Of a DNA stretch of 64,000 bases, positions 32,378-43,333 are shown piece by piece. The position numbers and the translations under genes were made by a program. The stretch comes from an uncultured Flavobacteriia bacterium (GTDB lineage: Bacteria; Bacteroidota; Bacteroidia; Flavobacteriales_D; Crocinitomicaceae). Each line of letters opens with the position of its first letter. Position 1 is the stretch's first letter. The notes under the pieces were generated by a model, which searched no databases, was not told the origin of the DNA, and saw only the letters and a program-made list of their open reading frames with translations. The stretch lies in the NCBI GenBank assembly GCA_937975705.1, contig CALJTX010000039.1:1-64000 (forward strand), read 5' to 3'.

Positions 32378-35300
32378 ATGAAAAAATCCTTACTTTTCAA
32401 ACCAGCATCGACTCGGTTGTTAGTGAAATTTACGGTTTTGCTCTTCACAGCGCTAATCGTGATGCTTCAGCAAAACCAAGTAGCCGCCCAATACTGTTTG
32501 GCGCCTACAACCAACGATGCGATTATTCCTTCAACAACAGTGCAAACCACACCATCATATAATAGTGGTGCGCGTGCGTTCAACTTTGCTGCTACAGCAG
32601 GTTGTGGTTACACTTTTGCAACTTGTGGCAATAGTACGGCAGATACGTATTTGCGTTTGTACTCTACTGGTACAGGAGGTACAGTGCTCGTGACAGCCGA
32701 TGACAACTGTGGCGCACAATCTTCATTTACATGGACTTGTACTACTAGCGGCACTTACTCTGTATTGTTGACTAATTATTCATGTAACGCACTCTCTTCA
32801 GCGACAGCCATGACATATAGCTCAACATGTTCGCCGCCACCGCCGCCATCGGGTTGTACGTATTCAATTGCTTTATGGGATACCTACGGTGATGGATGGA
32901 ATGGTGGATCGGTAACTGTTAACGTTGGTGGCACCAACGTATTGACCGGCTCTACTTTAGCGAGTGGTCTCGGGCCAGCCGTTTTCAACTTTACAGTATA
33001 TCAAGGGCAAGCAATCACTGTCAACTACACAGCGGGTTCTTGGTCTTCTGAAAATTACTACCGCGTTTATAACGCAGCTAATGCGGGTGGCACGCAAATT
33101 TTCGGTAGTACTCAATATGCTACCCCTCCGGCATCGCAGTCCATTACAAATGGTTGTACCTCTGCAATGCCAGCCTGTACCGGAACGCCTACACCAGGTG
33201 CAACTAACGCTACTTATACTGCTGTGCCTGTAGGAGGTACTACAGTTCTATCTGTACAAAGCACTTATCCATTGGCATCTTACCAATGGCAATCTGGTAC
33301 TTCATCAACCGGCCCTTGGACGAATATTGCTGGTGCAACCAACTCTACATATGTACTCACTTATTCAACGCCAACTTGGTATCGCTGTGTATTGGTTTGT
33401 GGAACCAACACGGGCATCTCAACACCATTGCAAATCGTAACGGGTCCGTGTATCTCCACCTCTTATTATGGTGCCGGTTTTGGTTATTATGGTATGATCA
33501 ACTCGGTCAATTTCAATACCCTCTCACACACGGGTACAGGTGCTTTAGCAAGTCCTTACTACGCTGCATACCCTGCATCTGCAACCACAACTACTGTAAT
33601 GGCAGGCGTAACCTACAACCTTACGCTCAATACGGGTTATTACAACGCTGCTGGCGCTTGGTTTGACTGGAACAACAATGCGGTCTTTGAAACAACAGAA
33701 TACGTTTCTTTTGGTACCAATACCTCTTGGACTATGTGGTCTGGTACAGTAGCAGTAACCGTACCAAACAATGCCTTTAATGGTGAAATCGCAATGCGTA
33801 TCAGAACAGAATATGCGGGCTACACGCTCAGTTCAAGTTCTGCTTGTACAACTCTTACGTACGGTGAAACTAAAGATTTCCGAATCACCATAATACCGGC
33901 ACCAAACTGCTCTGGAACACCGAACGCGGGTACAGCAACCATTACGGCTGCAACAGGCTGTCCGAACCAGAGCATTACCATGACCGCAAGTGGTTTGTCT
34001 ATCGGAAACGGTATTTCTTACCAATGGCAAAGTGCACCATCTGCAACTGGGCCATGGTCAAACATCACTGGAGCAACATCTTTATCTTACACCACCGCTA
34101 CTGCAGCAACTACTTTTTACCGCATGGTCACTGCTTGTTTGTATTCAGCAAGTAGCAACAACTCAAATGTTGTTTCCTTTACACCTGCAGGTGGTCAGTG
34201 TCAGTGTGGTTCTTACCCTGCCAACTATTCTAGCACGACTTATGACGAAGAGATTACCAACGTAACGGTTGGCACCATGACTAACGCTTCTACATGTGCA
34301 ACAACTGCTCCAGGAACAGGGTCGATTAACCAACGTTATTCAAATTATACAGGTTTTGTTACAGGCCCATCTGTAAACCAAGGCGATGTAGTCAACTTCA
34401 GTTTGACACAGACATCTTGTGGTGGGGCGTATAACAACATCTTCCAAATCTTTGTTGACTTCAATCAAGATGGTGATTTCCTAGATGCAGGTGAATTTGT
34501 ATATAACCAACCTACTGCAGCCTATGGCAACCAAACGGTAACAGGTTCTTTCTTGGTGCCTTCAGGTGCAACACTCGGAACAACACGCATGCGCGTTGTC
34601 AATGCCGAAACAACTGCAACCACGACCAACTATGCACACAACCTTTACTACTACGGTGAAACAGAAGATTACTGCTTTACGGTAACTTTGCCACCACCAT
34701 GTGCAGGAACACCAACACCAGGTAACACAATTGCAACACCTAACTCAGTTTTTGCTGGTCAAACAACCGTGTTGACTTTGCAAAACAACACATCAGGAAC
34801 AGGTGTAACTTACCAATGGCAATCTGGATCAACTGCTACTGGTCCTTGGTCTAACATCACAGGAGCTACTTCATTTACCTATACAGCAACACCAACAGCA
34901 ACCACTTGGTACCGTTGTATTGTAACATGTACAAACTCTGCAAGCTCAGGTACCTCTACACCAGTTTTGGTCAACTACAACCCTTATTGTAACCCTGTTT
35001 ACATCTCAGGAACACTTTATGGTGACCTCATTTCTAACGTGGCCATTACCGGAACAACACTTAATAACAACTCAGGTACTGCTGCCGGTGGCCCATACTA
35101 TACTTATTATAGCAACTTGCCAGCTGCAGTCATGCAAGCAGCAACTAGCTATCAGGTTCAAGTTACTTGTGGTTCTTATGCTTACCAAGCATTTGCGGTT
35201 TGGATTGACTACAACGACAACTTTACTTTTGAAGCTTCTGAAAAAGTTGGTTTCTCGACTGCTTACACAACTACCGGATTCCAAACGGTATCTTTCAATA

Positions 35301-38300
35301 TCAACCTTGCTTGTACACCGCCACTTGGCTTGCACCGCATGCGTGTAAGAGGTGTTTACTACACCCCGGGTGCTTCTATTGATCCTTGTGCAACTTACTA
35401 CTATGGTGAAACCGAAGATTACAATGTCAATATCATTGCAGCGGTTCCTTTTACACCAAGCTATACAGTTGCGCCAGGTAACCAAGCTTGTACATTTACT
35501 GATTACACGTATACGACACAAGCTGGTATGCAGTCATACACTTGGGGCTTCCCAGGTACGGCAGGAGTCAACTACAACCTTATTTCTGGTGGTACATCAA
35601 CTTCAAACACGGCTACTGTTCAGTATCTTACTGCCGGATCACAAGTTGTTTCTCTCAATTATTTGAATGCATCTGGTTGTACATCAACAGGTCCAGTGTC
35701 GAATACCATCACTGTTCAAGCAACTGCTCAAATTGCACCATTAGCTGGTACGCAAACCGTTTGTGCAGGTGCAACAGTCAACTTCTCTACAACGAGTACA
35801 GGTGGTACTTGGTCTTCAAGCAACAATGCTGTCGCTACAATTAACCCGAACACGGGTGTTGTTACAGGTGTTGCCGCAGGTACAGCTACCATGACCTACA
35901 CGATTACCAACCCAACTACATGGTGTCCGCCATCTACAGCTACACGCACGGTAACGGTTCTTCCTTCACCAATCGTAAATGCTGGCAATGATGTTACAAT
36001 TTGTAGCAGCCAATCTAGCAACATGAATGCTACCGTGAACTTCAATACTTCTTGTTCGCATACAATCACGATGTGGGATTCATATGGTGACGGTTGGAAT
36101 GGTTGTACTGTAACAGTATCAGTTGGTGGTGTTCCAGTGCTTACAAACATTACTTTACCTTCAGGTTTAGGTCCACTCGCATATACATTTACTGCCTCTA
36201 ATGGCGCGCCAATTCAAGTGACATTTGGTGCTGGTTCTTGGATTTATGAGCCATACTACACCATCACGAATGGTGCCGGTGTAAACCTCGTTACCAACTG
36301 GTATCCTGGCTCTTCAGGTACTTGGAACGGTACAGCTTCTGGTTGTCCTTCAATCACTCCAGTTTGGACACCGTCAGCAAGTTTATCGAATGCGGGTATC
36401 CTCAATCCTGTAGCTACGCCAACAACTACAACAACATATACCGTCAGTGCAACTGGTACCAACGGTTGTGTTGGGTCGGATCAAGTTGTTGTGAACGTGA
36501 ACCCATCTCCTGCAAATGCACCAGTAGTAGCTCCGGGAACTTTATGTGTTGGCAACAACGGTTTGGTTTCTAACCCTGTTCCAAACGGAACTTGGGCAAC
36601 TACTACACCTGGTATATTGAGCTTGAACCCTGCAACCGGCGATATCGTTGGTGTGAGTTCAGGAACTGGAACTGTTTCTTATACTACTACAGCTGTAAAT
36701 GGCTGTACCACTACAACAACGGCTAACATCGCTGTTCAAGCTTTACCTGTTGCAACTATTACCTCTTCAAATGGCACGTCTATTTGTCAGGGTTCTGCAA
36801 CTACCTTGACGGCACCAGCTGCTGCTTCATATGCTTGGAACAACGGTGCAACTACACAAAGCATTTCTGTTACTGCAGGTGGTAACTACTCTGTTATCAT
36901 TACAAGTGCTGCTGGTTGTGTTTCGAATCCGTCTGCACCTACAGCACTAACAGTGAATCAACCGCCAGTTGCCAACGTAGCGCTCAATGGCCCGGCAACC
37001 TTCTGTCAAGGTGGTTCAGTTGTGCTCACAGCCTCTGGAGGTACAGCATATAGCTGGAACAACAGCGTAAGTGGTGCTACCAATACGATCAATACTTCAG
37101 GAACTTATACTGCAACTGTTACCAACGCAGCAGGATGTTCTACTGTGAGTTCACCGGTAACAGTAAATGTATTGCCAGCTCCTGCGGCAAGCATTACAGC
37201 AAACGGTCCAACTTCATTCTGTGAGGGCTCTAATGTTGTTCTTTCTGCTAACGGCGCTGGAACATATGCTTGGAGTAATGGTTCAACAGCATCTTCTATT
37301 GCTGTCAACAACAGTGGTTCATTCACCTATACTGTTACGGGTGCAAATGGTTGTACAACTACAACTACTCCTACAGTTGTAAGTGTAACCCCACTACCAG
37401 TAGTAGCTGCAATTTCCGGTGCGAACAGCGTTTGTCAAGGTACAAACACCTTGTTTACCAACCCGACAACTGGCGGTACTTGGAGTTCGTCTAACGCAGC
37501 TGTTGCTGCTGTAGATGCAGCAGGTTCCATCAGCGGTTTAACAGGTGGTAACGCTACAATAGCTTACACCGTAACCAACAACGGTTGTTCAACAACACAA
37601 ACCAAGAATATCTCGGTTCAAACTGCACCAGTTACTTCAATTTCAATTTCAGGTCCTACTACATTCTGTGCAGGTGGTTCTGTCGTCTTGACGGCTGCTG
37701 CAGGAAACGGTTTTGCCTGGACTAACTCAGCAACTTCTCAATCTATCACCGTTACCCAAAGTGGAACTTACGGCGTATCTGTCACAAACGGACAGGGTTG
37801 TGCTTCCATCGCTGCACCAGTTACAATTGATGTAGTAGCTTATCCTGTTCTTGGATCTATTGCAGGTAACAATGCGGTATGTGTAGGCTCAACAACGCCA
37901 CTTAGCAATGCAACCACAGGTGGTGTTTGGTCAACAAGCAACGCTGCTGTTGCTTCTGTATCTACAGCAGGTGAGGTAAGTGGTAACAGCGCAGGTGCTG
38001 CTACAATTTCTTACACTTACACGAATGCTACAGGATGTACAACGGTAGTTACCAAACCAATTGCGGTTAACGTTGTACCGGTTGCTGTAACCAGCATCAA
38101 CGGCCCAACAACATTCTGTTCAGGTAACAGTGTAACCATCACTGCACCAACCGCAGATAGCTATGTTTGGTCTAACAATGCAACGACACAAAGCATCACT
38201 GTATCGACAAGTGGTACATATGATGTGGCTATTACAACAGCAGGTTGTTCTGCTACTTCTGCTCCTGTAGCAGTTGTGGTGAACGCATTGCCTACGCCAA

Positions 38301-39757
38301 TTGTAACCACAAATAACGTGGCTATTTGTCAGGGTACTGCTGCAACCCTTAGCGCAACGCCAGCTGCAGCATATGCTTGGAGCAACGGTGCAACAACACC
38401 TACTATCAACGTAACAAGCGCAGGTAATTACGCTGTTACCGTAACTGATGCCAATGGTTGTTCTGCAACTTCTGCACCACTTGCAATTGCAGTAAGTGCA
38501 TTGCCGAGTGTGTCTATCGCTGCTGCGGGTCCAACAACCTTCTGTCAAGGTCAAAGCGTTGTATTGAATACCAATACCAACGGATCTACCTTTGCATGGA
38601 GTAACGGTTCTACCGCTCCTAGTATTACGGTCAATAACTCAGGTTTATACTTCGTAACCGTTACCAACGCTGCGGGTTGTAGTGCAGTTTCAAATGAAAT
38701 TAGCGTGAATGCGCAAACATCATTTGTTCCGACAATTACAGCTGCATCTACTACTACAGTTTGTGCTGGTGCTTACGCAACGCTTGTTGCATCACCAGGT
38801 GCATCGTATGTTTGGTCTAACGGACAAACGACGCAAGGTGTAAACGTTGGTACAAACGGCCCGATTACAGTTACAGTAACCAACAGCCTTGGTTGTTCGG
38901 GTACATCTGCTCCAATCAACGTTACAGTACTACCAGTTCCGACAACAACCATCACTGCATCAGGTCCGTTGACTTTCTGTGAAGGTGGTTCAGTTACTTT
39001 GACTGCAGGTGGTGCCAACTCTTACGTTTGGGCAAATAACTCAACTACAACAACCCAAACAATCACAACTCCAGGAACATACGTCGTGACAGGTTATTCT
39101 GCAAACGGCTGTCCTGATCTTGCTGAAGTAACAGTTGTTGTCAATGAAGCACCTGCTGCCGATTTGATCTTAGATGGTAACACAAGCTTGTGTCCGGGTG
39201 AAACCCTTACCATCTCTGCACAACCAGGAAACACGTACAACTGGACTACAGGTGCTTCAGCACAAGAGATCAGTGTAACGACTCCAGGAACATATAGCTG
39301 TATCTTGACAAGCGCAAATGGTTGTACAACCAACGCTGAGCAAATTGTTGTAACAGCTGCTCAAGCGACTTCAAGTACCTTGAACGTCACTGCACTTCAA
39401 AACTACGTATTGAATGAAATCATTTATACGCAGTCTGGTACTTACACGCAAGTGTTGCTCAATGCTGCGGGATGTGATTCTACCATTACCTTGAACCTTA
39501 CCTTAACAGTTGGTTTGGATGAAAATGGTTTTGTGAGTTTCTCAGTACAGCCTAACCCGACAGATGCTATCTTTACCTTGAAAGCTTCAGAAGCGTTGTT
39601 TAGCAACTACGTGATCCAAGATGCACAAGGTAAGGTTGTAGCTACGGGTACGCTCAACGGTACGTCAACTACAATCGACATCGAACAAGTTGCACGCGGC
39701 ATCTACTTCCTTAAAGTAGCCGAAGCAGCCGAAGCGATCCGCATCGTTAAAAACTAA
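32378..39757 (+). CDS. Giant T9SS-secreted surface protein with GEVED, Ig-like and BIG2 modules
   Basis: 2,459 residues. After the signal (cleavage near residue 38) come two DxYGDGWNG modules (near 165 and 1230) and three GEVED domains ending YGETKDF or YGETEDY (near 497, 759 and 1008). BIG2-like units (GGTWSSSNNAVATINPNTG) follow, and then about twelve modules of roughly 72 residues from 1457 to 2340. Most are Ig-like, with a Cys in FCxGxSV and a second Cys in AGC; the fourth and sixth are BIG2-like. The last 85 residues (VQPNPTDAIFTLKAS ... GIYFLKVAEAAEAIRIVKN) are a T9SS sorting domain. This is a stalk-like adhesin or scaffold; no enzyme domain is present. It is monocistronic and ends in a strong terminator. 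Confidence 0.92.
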   Translation: MKKSLLFKPASTRLLVKFTVLLFTALIVMLQQNQVAAQYCLAPTTNDAIIPSTTVQTTPSYNSGARAFNFAATAGCGYTFATCGNSTADTYLRLYSTGTGGTVLVTADDNCGAQSSFTWTCTTSGTYSVLLTNYSCNALSSATAMTYSSTCSPPPPPSGCTYSIALWDTYGDGWNGGSVTVNVGGTNVLTGSTLASGLGPAVFNFTVYQGQAITVNYTAGSWSSENYYRVYNAANAGGTQIFGSTQYATPPASQSITNGCTSAMPACTGTPTPGATNATYTAVPVGGTTVLSVQSTYPLASYQWQSGTSSTGPWTNIAGATNSTYVLTYSTPTWYRCVLVCGTNTGISTPLQIVTGPCISTSYYGAGFGYYGMINSVNFNTLSHTGTGALASPYYAAYPASATTTTVMAGVTYNLTLNTGYYNAAGAWFDWNNNAVFETTEYVSFGTNTSWTMWSGTVAVTVPNNAFNGEIAMRIRTEYAGYTLSSSSACTTLTYGETKDFRITIIPAPNCSGTPNAGTATITAATGCPNQSITMTASGLSIGNGISYQWQSAPSATGPWSNITGATSLSYTTATAATTFYRMVTACLYSASSNNSNVVSFTPAGGQCQCGSYPANYSSTTYDEEITNVTVGTMTNASTCATTAPGTGSINQRYSNYTGFVTGPSVNQGDVVNFSLTQTSCGGAYNNIFQIFVDFNQDGDFLDAGEFVYNQPTAAYGNQTVTGSFLVPSGATLGTTRMRVVNAETTATTTNYAHNLYYYGETEDYCFTVTLPPPCAGTPTPGNTIATPNSVFAGQTTVLTLQNNTSGTGVTYQWQSGSTATGPWSNITGATSFTYTATPTATTWYRCIVTCTNSASSGTSTPVLVNYNPYCNPVYISGTLYGDLISNVAITGTTLNNNSGTAAGGPYYTYYSNLPAAVMQAATSYQVQVTCGSYAYQAFAVWIDYNDNFTFEASEKVGFSTAYTTTGFQTVSFNINLACTPPLGLHRMRVRGVYYTPGASIDPCATYYYGETEDYNVNIIAAVPFTPSYTVAPGNQACTFTDYTYTTQAGMQSYTWGFPGTAGVNYNLISGGTSTSNTATVQYLTAGSQVVSLNYLNASGCTSTGPVSNTITVQATAQIAPLAGTQTVCAGATVNFSTTSTGGTWSSSNNAVATINPNTGVVTGVAAGTATMTYTITNPTTWCPPSTATRTVTVLPSPIVNAGNDVTICSSQSSNMNATVNFNTSCSHTITMWDSYGDGWNGCTVTVSVGGVPVLTNITLPSGLGPLAYTFTASNGAPIQVTFGAGSWIYEPYYTITNGAGVNLVTNWYPGSSGTWNGTASGCPSITPVWTPSASLSNAGILNPVATPTTTTTYTVSATGTNGCVGSDQVVVNVNPSPANAPVVAPGTLCVGNNGLVSNPVPNGTWATTTPGILSLNPATGDIVGVSSGTGTVSYTTTAVNGCTTTTTANIAVQALPVATITSSNGTSICQGSATTLTAPAAASYAWNNGATTQSISVTAGGNYSVIITSAAGCVSNPSAPTALTVNQPPVANVALNGPATFCQGGSVVLTASGGTAYSWNNSVSGATNTINTSGTYTATVTNAAGCSTVSSPVTVNVLPAPAASITANGPTSFCEGSNVVLSANGAGTYAWSNGSTASSIAVNNSGSFTYTVTGANGCTTTTTPTVVSVTPLPVVAAISGANSVCQGTNTLFTNPTTGGTWSSSNAAVAAVDAAGSISGLTGGNATIAYTVTNNGCSTTQTKNISVQTAPVTSISISGPTTFCAGGSVVLTAAAGNGFAWTNSATSQSITVTQSGTYGVSVTNGQGCASIAAPVTIDVVAYPVLGSIAGNNAVCVGSTTPLSNATTGGVWSTSNAAVASVSTAGEVSGNSAGAATISYTYTNATGCTTVVTKPIAVNVVPVAVTSINGPTTFCSGNSVTITAPTADSYVWSNNATTQSITVSTSGTYDVAITTAGCSATSAPVAVVVNALPTPIVTTNNVAICQGTAATLSATPAAAYAWSNGATTPTINVTSAGNYAVTVTDANGCSATSAPLAIAVSALPSVSIAAAGPTTFCQGQSVVLNTNTNGSTFAWSNGSTAPSITVNNSGLYFVTVTNAAGCSAVSNEISVNAQTSFVPTITAASTTTVCAGAYATLVASPGASYVWSNGQTTQGVNVGTNGPITVTVTNSLGCSGTSAPINVTVLPVPTTTITASGPLTFCEGGSVTLTAGGANSYVWANNSTTTTQTITTPGTYVVTGYSANGCPDLAEVTVVVNEAPAADLILDGNTSLCPGETLTISAQPGNTYNWTTGASAQEISVTTPGTYSCILTSANGCTTNAEQIVVTAAQATSSTLNVTALQNYVLNEIIYTQSGTYTQVLLNAAGCDSTITLNLTLTVGLDENGFVSFSVQPNPTDAIFTLKASEALFSNYVIQDAQGKVVATGTLNGTSTTIDIEQVARGIYFLKVAEAAEAIRIVKN

Positions 39758-39777
39758 GTTTAGGCCTTGTGCCAAGC

Positions 39778-39808
39778 AAAAGCCCCGAGCAGTGCTCGGG
39801 GCTTTTTT
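39778..39808 (+). terminator. Strong terminator after the giant surface gene
   Basis: AGCCCCGAGCA (39781-39791) pairs perfectly with TGCTCGGGGCT (39793-39803), preceded by A-rich sequence and followed by seven T. It ends the 7.4-kb transcript and isolates the next gene, which starts at 39822. Confidence 0.92.
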
Positions 39809-39821
39809 TATACCTTTGAAC

Positions 39822-41573
39822 ATGCGTTGGTTCTTGCTTGTTTTTGTTTGCCTCGTTCTAAAATCCATTAAGGCGCAAACGAATTTTCCTTACGAACGAT
39901 TTTCAGATTGGCAAAGTGTGAATGCCACACTGCTTGCCGATTCCTTGTATCAAATTCTTGATCTAGCAACGCTCAATTTAGATGCCTCCGGACAGCAAGA
40001 CTGTTCGGCTCCAATCAATGCCCTTTTACAACAATTTCCTGACGATACGGTAAGACTTCACTTTCCTGCAGGTACTTTTTTATTTACGCAACCCTTGCAA
40101 TTGAAGTCGCTGCTCATCATCGAGGGCGAAGGGCCTGATCTCACTCATTTTCGTTTTAGTTTGGGTGGGTCACAAAGTGCTATTCAGGCCAATGGTTTAC
40201 TCTCTTCAATTCAACAAGAAGTTTTGCCACCGCTTCAAAATGACCTCTTTCTTATTTGCTCAGGACATAATTTTCAGTCTAAAGATTGGCTCTATTTGAG
40301 GTGTCAAGATGCGGCTTTGGTAACTTCTTCATGGGCTCTTGGCACGGTGGGGCAATTGCTTCAGATTGAGTCAATCGCAGGAGACACGCTTTATTTGAAT
40401 GCAAAAATTAGAAGATCTTATTTGAATGAACTGCCTTGTGTGGTGCAAAGATTTACTCCGAAGGAGCATATTAAATTGAGGTGTTTTTCCATTGAGCGCA
40501 GCGATGATACTGCACCTGAGCAAAGTAGTTCAATTGAATTCAATTTTGTTGTCAATTCACAAATCAGTTCGCTCTATTCTCGCTACTGTACTTTTGCGCA
40601 TGTTGCTTTGAATAGTTGCTCGAATATATTAGTTAGTAAAAGTTACCTAACTGACGCTTTTGATTATGGAGAAGGAGGTCGCGCCTATGGTGTTGTTTTG
40701 CAAGCGAGCACGGGTGAGTGCCGCATCGAAGATAATATTTTTAAACACTTGCGTCATGCCATTTTGGTTCAATCAGGGGCTAATGGAAATGTGGCTGCTT
40801 TCAATTTCTCAACAGAAGCCTATTGGACGAATTCAAGCCCGCTGCTGGGTGCTAATAGTGCAGGTGATTTGGTTTTACACGGCAATTATGTTTATGCAAA
40901 CTTGTTTGAGCAAAATGTCATTAATAATATTGTGATCGATAATTCGCATGGATCAAACGGTCCTGATAATTTGTTTTACCGCAATAGAGCTCGTTTGTAT
41001 GGTATCTTTTTTAGCGATCAAAGTTCGCCAAATCAGCTTTTTATAGGCAATGAAGTCACCAACACTGCTTTCCCATATAGTTTGGTGAATTACAATTTGC
41101 AAGGTACGGGTCATTATGAATTTGCCAACAATAACAAGGGTACGATTGTGCCTGCAGGAACAATATTGCAAACAGACACCTCATTTGCCTATGTAACTTG
41201 CCCTGATTTTGTAGCGCAATCCATGTGGTTGAAAATAGGAGAACAACCCGTAATTTCATATCTAATTCCGGCACAAAGTAGATATGAAACGCAAAGTTAT
41301 TTTTCAAGTTCTTGTGGCAACACAGATGCAGGATTATTTGAAAATACATTATCTACAATTGTTTATCCCAATCCTGCTCAAAATTTCGCGACGTTTTGTT
41401 TTTCCAAACCGGTCTACGGAAAAATAACGATCTATGCCATTGACGGAAAAATCATGCAAGTAGAAGACCTCAACTCGAAGACTTTAACAATTTCGCTCAA
41501 CTCAATGCCGAGCGGTCTTTATTTGTGGCAAATTGAGGGTGTGAGCTGTGCGGGTAAATTGATAGTACGTTAA
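39822..41573 (+). CDS. T9SS-sorted right-handed beta-helix protein
   Basis: 583 residues from ATG 39822 (MRWFLLVFVCLVLKSIKAQ signal); frames reaching into the terminator are not credible. The body resembles a pectate-lyase-like parallel beta-helix: LHFPAGTFLFTQPLQLKSLLIIEGEGPDLTHFRF early on, and later ladder-like Asn and Val repeats such as GYGVVLQASTGECRIEDNIF-type turns. The last 80 residues (VYPNPAQNFATFCFSKP ... PSGLYLWQIEGVSCAGKLIVR) are a T9SS sorting domain. It is probably a surface or secreted polysaccharide-binding or -cleaving protein, but no lyase or hydrolase active site is certain. It ends 4 bp inside the convergent M14 gene. Confidence 0.8.
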   Translation: MRWFLLVFVCLVLKSIKAQTNFPYERFSDWQSVNATLLADSLYQILDLATLNLDASGQQDCSAPINALLQQFPDDTVRLHFPAGTFLFTQPLQLKSLLIIEGEGPDLTHFRFSLGGSQSAIQANGLLSSIQQEVLPPLQNDLFLICSGHNFQSKDWLYLRCQDAALVTSSWALGTVGQLLQIESIAGDTLYLNAKIRRSYLNELPCVVQRFTPKEHIKLRCFSIERSDDTAPEQSSSIEFNFVVNSQISSLYSRYCTFAHVALNSCSNILVSKSYLTDAFDYGEGGRAYGVVLQASTGECRIEDNIFKHLRHAILVQSGANGNVAAFNFSTEAYWTNSSPLLGANSAGDLVLHGNYVYANLFEQNVINNIVIDNSHGSNGPDNLFYRNRARLYGIFFSDQSSPNQLFIGNEVTNTAFPYSLVNYNLQGTGHYEFANNNKGTIVPAGTILQTDTSFAYVTCPDFVAQSMWLKIGEQPVISYLIPAQSRYETQSYFSSSCGNTDAGLFENTLSTIVYPNPAQNFATFCFSKPVYGKITIYAIDGKIMQVEDLNSKTLTISLNSMPSGLYLWQIEGVSCAGKLIVR

Positions 41574-43294
41574 TCGTATAATTCGTATATAGGCAGGCGC
41601 ATAAATGTCTGCTCAAAATAAGGACTGCGCTGATAAATATAAAAAAGCTGATCCCATTCGCTTTGTGCAAATTTGATATCGAGTGCTTTTTTTTCTTCAT
41701 ATGCTTTTTTCAATGAAGGATCATTTTGAAGAATACTTTCAATTTGTGCCTTGAAAACATAGGCTGAGAAGTATTCTTTTTGCTGAAGGTAGCTGTCAAA
41801 GAAATTCCAGGTGAGGTAGCTGTCTTCTGCATTGGGTTGCAATACCGAATGAATAAATAAAGCGCGGTCTTGCTGCGCGGGCACAATTACATCCCCTGGT
41901 TTGACTAAAATTTGTTTTGTGCTGCTAGCCATTTGAATGGAGGAGAGTTTGAAATGCCCTTCATAGGGGCGGTTAGGGGCTTTGAAATCCTTCACGACAA
42001 AACAACTCACCTGCTTGTTGTAAAATGAATCAACGACGTGATAGGTAATTCCATTTGCTTTTAAATAAGCAAGTACTTTCGTTTCTTGCCCACCGATCAA
42101 ATAAGCGCTCGGGCATTTGACTGAGTCCAAAGCCTTATATCGATTGTAAAAGGGAATGTATTTTTCATAAGGTTGCTGGCGGTCGTATTCTAATTGTGCA
42201 AGCCCAGTGACAGGATGAATCGGATACACAGCCTTGTAGCCCTTGAAGCGTATGCTGTCTTTTTCTTGTTCGTTCATTTGATAATTGAAACGAAAATAGG
42301 TCTGATCTCGGCTCCATTGGATGGCCTCTTTACGTGCTTTTTCGATGCGTTCTGTATTTTCAATGGCATAAGCAATGGTGGCATTCATAAATTGCAATGT
42401 GGCCTGAACGCGCTCTGGGAATGGTTTGAGCATATGGGTCTCGACCGTAAAAGAAAGGGAATGAAACAAGCTGGCATACCCCATTGCATAGCGTGGCAGG
42501 TCATTAAAGGCGACGATTCCTTGTTCAGGTGTTTCCCCGTTTAATTCGACATACGGGAACAATTCAAAGTTTCCTATTTGGCAATAATCTTTGAGGGTGG
42601 GTATGCAGTGGTCATAGGTCAAGGAGCGCATGCTTGGCGCAAGTCGTTCTTTTAACGAGCTGATATACGTCAGTGTGTATGGGTAGTCGGCACCATTAGA
42701 CACATGGTTGTCTATGAAGATATCTGGGTCGAGTGCTTGAAAAATCTGGACAAACGTGAGCGTATTGACGGCATCCATCTTGGTGAAGTCTCTGTTGAGG
42801 TCGAGGTTTTTGGTTGAGCCCCTGAAACCATATTCCTCTGGGCCATTTTGATTGGCGCGGCTCGTACCAGAACGGTTGTACATGCCACCTACATTGTATG
42901 CCGGAATAAACGCAATTACAGGTAAATCAGCGCCATCTCGACCCTTCAGGGGCTTGCCCGCGCGGATCCATTGATCGAGCCATATGAGGCAGGCGTTGAT
43001 GCCGTCGGGTTCACCCGGATGAATGGCATTGTTAATAAGAATAGTGGTGTGGGTTCGCGCTTTTTCAAAAGTGCTGAGTGAATCTTTCTGCCCATTTACA
43101 ACGCATAAATAGATGGGTTGCCCATAATCTGAAGGCCCCATGTTGTAAAGGTGAATTTCTTTATGCGCACGATCGAGTTGCTGAAGGTGCGCTATGAGTT
43201 CGTCATAAGTAGGGGAGGTGTTGCCCAACCAATTTTGTTGTGCTTGAATGCTGAGCGCCCCGCCAAGTAACAATAGGAAGAAGAGTTGTTTCAT
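41570..43294 (-). CDS. M14-family zinc carboxypeptidase
   Basis: 574 residues with signal MKQLFFLLLLGGALSIQAQ. The zinc ligands and catalytic residues of M14 are in place: NAIHPGEPDG (His92, Glu95), LDLNRDF (Asn167, Arg168), DNHVSNG (His197) and TVETHML (catalytic Glu285). The family removes C-terminal residues from peptides. The C-terminal 250 residues (from about 325) form an extra beta-rich domain as in larger Bacteroidota members. With a signal and no sorting domain, it should be periplasmic. It is convergent with the T9SS gene (4-bp overlap) and separated by 39 bp from the PorP-like gene upstream. Confidence 0.9.
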   Translation of the reverse strand: MKQLFFLLLLGGALSIQAQQNWLGNTSPTYDELIAHLQQLDRAHKEIHLYNMGPSDYGQPIYLCVVNGQKDSLSTFEKARTHTTILINNAIHPGEPDGINACLIWLDQWIRAGKPLKGRDGADLPVIAFIPAYNVGGMYNRSGTSRANQNGPEEYGFRGSTKNLDLNRDFTKMDAVNTLTFVQIFQALDPDIFIDNHVSNGADYPYTLTYISSLKERLAPSMRSLTYDHCIPTLKDYCQIGNFELFPYVELNGETPEQGIVAFNDLPRYAMGYASLFHSLSFTVETHMLKPFPERVQATLQFMNATIAYAIENTERIEKARKEAIQWSRDQTYFRFNYQMNEQEKDSIRFKGYKAVYPIHPVTGLAQLEYDRQQPYEKYIPFYNRYKALDSVKCPSAYLIGGQETKVLAYLKANGITYHVVDSFYNKQVSCFVVKDFKAPNRPYEGHFKLSSIQMASSTKQILVKPGDVIVPAQQDRALFIHSVLQPNAEDSYLTWNFFDSYLQQKEYFSAYVFKAQIESILQNDPSLKKAYEEKKALDIKFAQSEWDQLFYIYQRSPYFEQTFMRLPIYELYD

Positions 43295-43333
43295 GGCGCT
43301 AAATTACAAATTGCAATTTAGCTGCTCAAAAGT

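Noticed and set aside
35072..35521. 149-aa and similar antisense or alternate frames within the giant surface gene
   Set aside because: They arise from the Thr/Ser/Asn-rich repeats of the real frame and match no family.
36750..39400. CRISPR-like or DNA-level tandem array
   Set aside because: The periodicity of about 216 bp is protein-level: repeats encode Ig-like modules, diverge at the DNA level and lie in one continuous frame.
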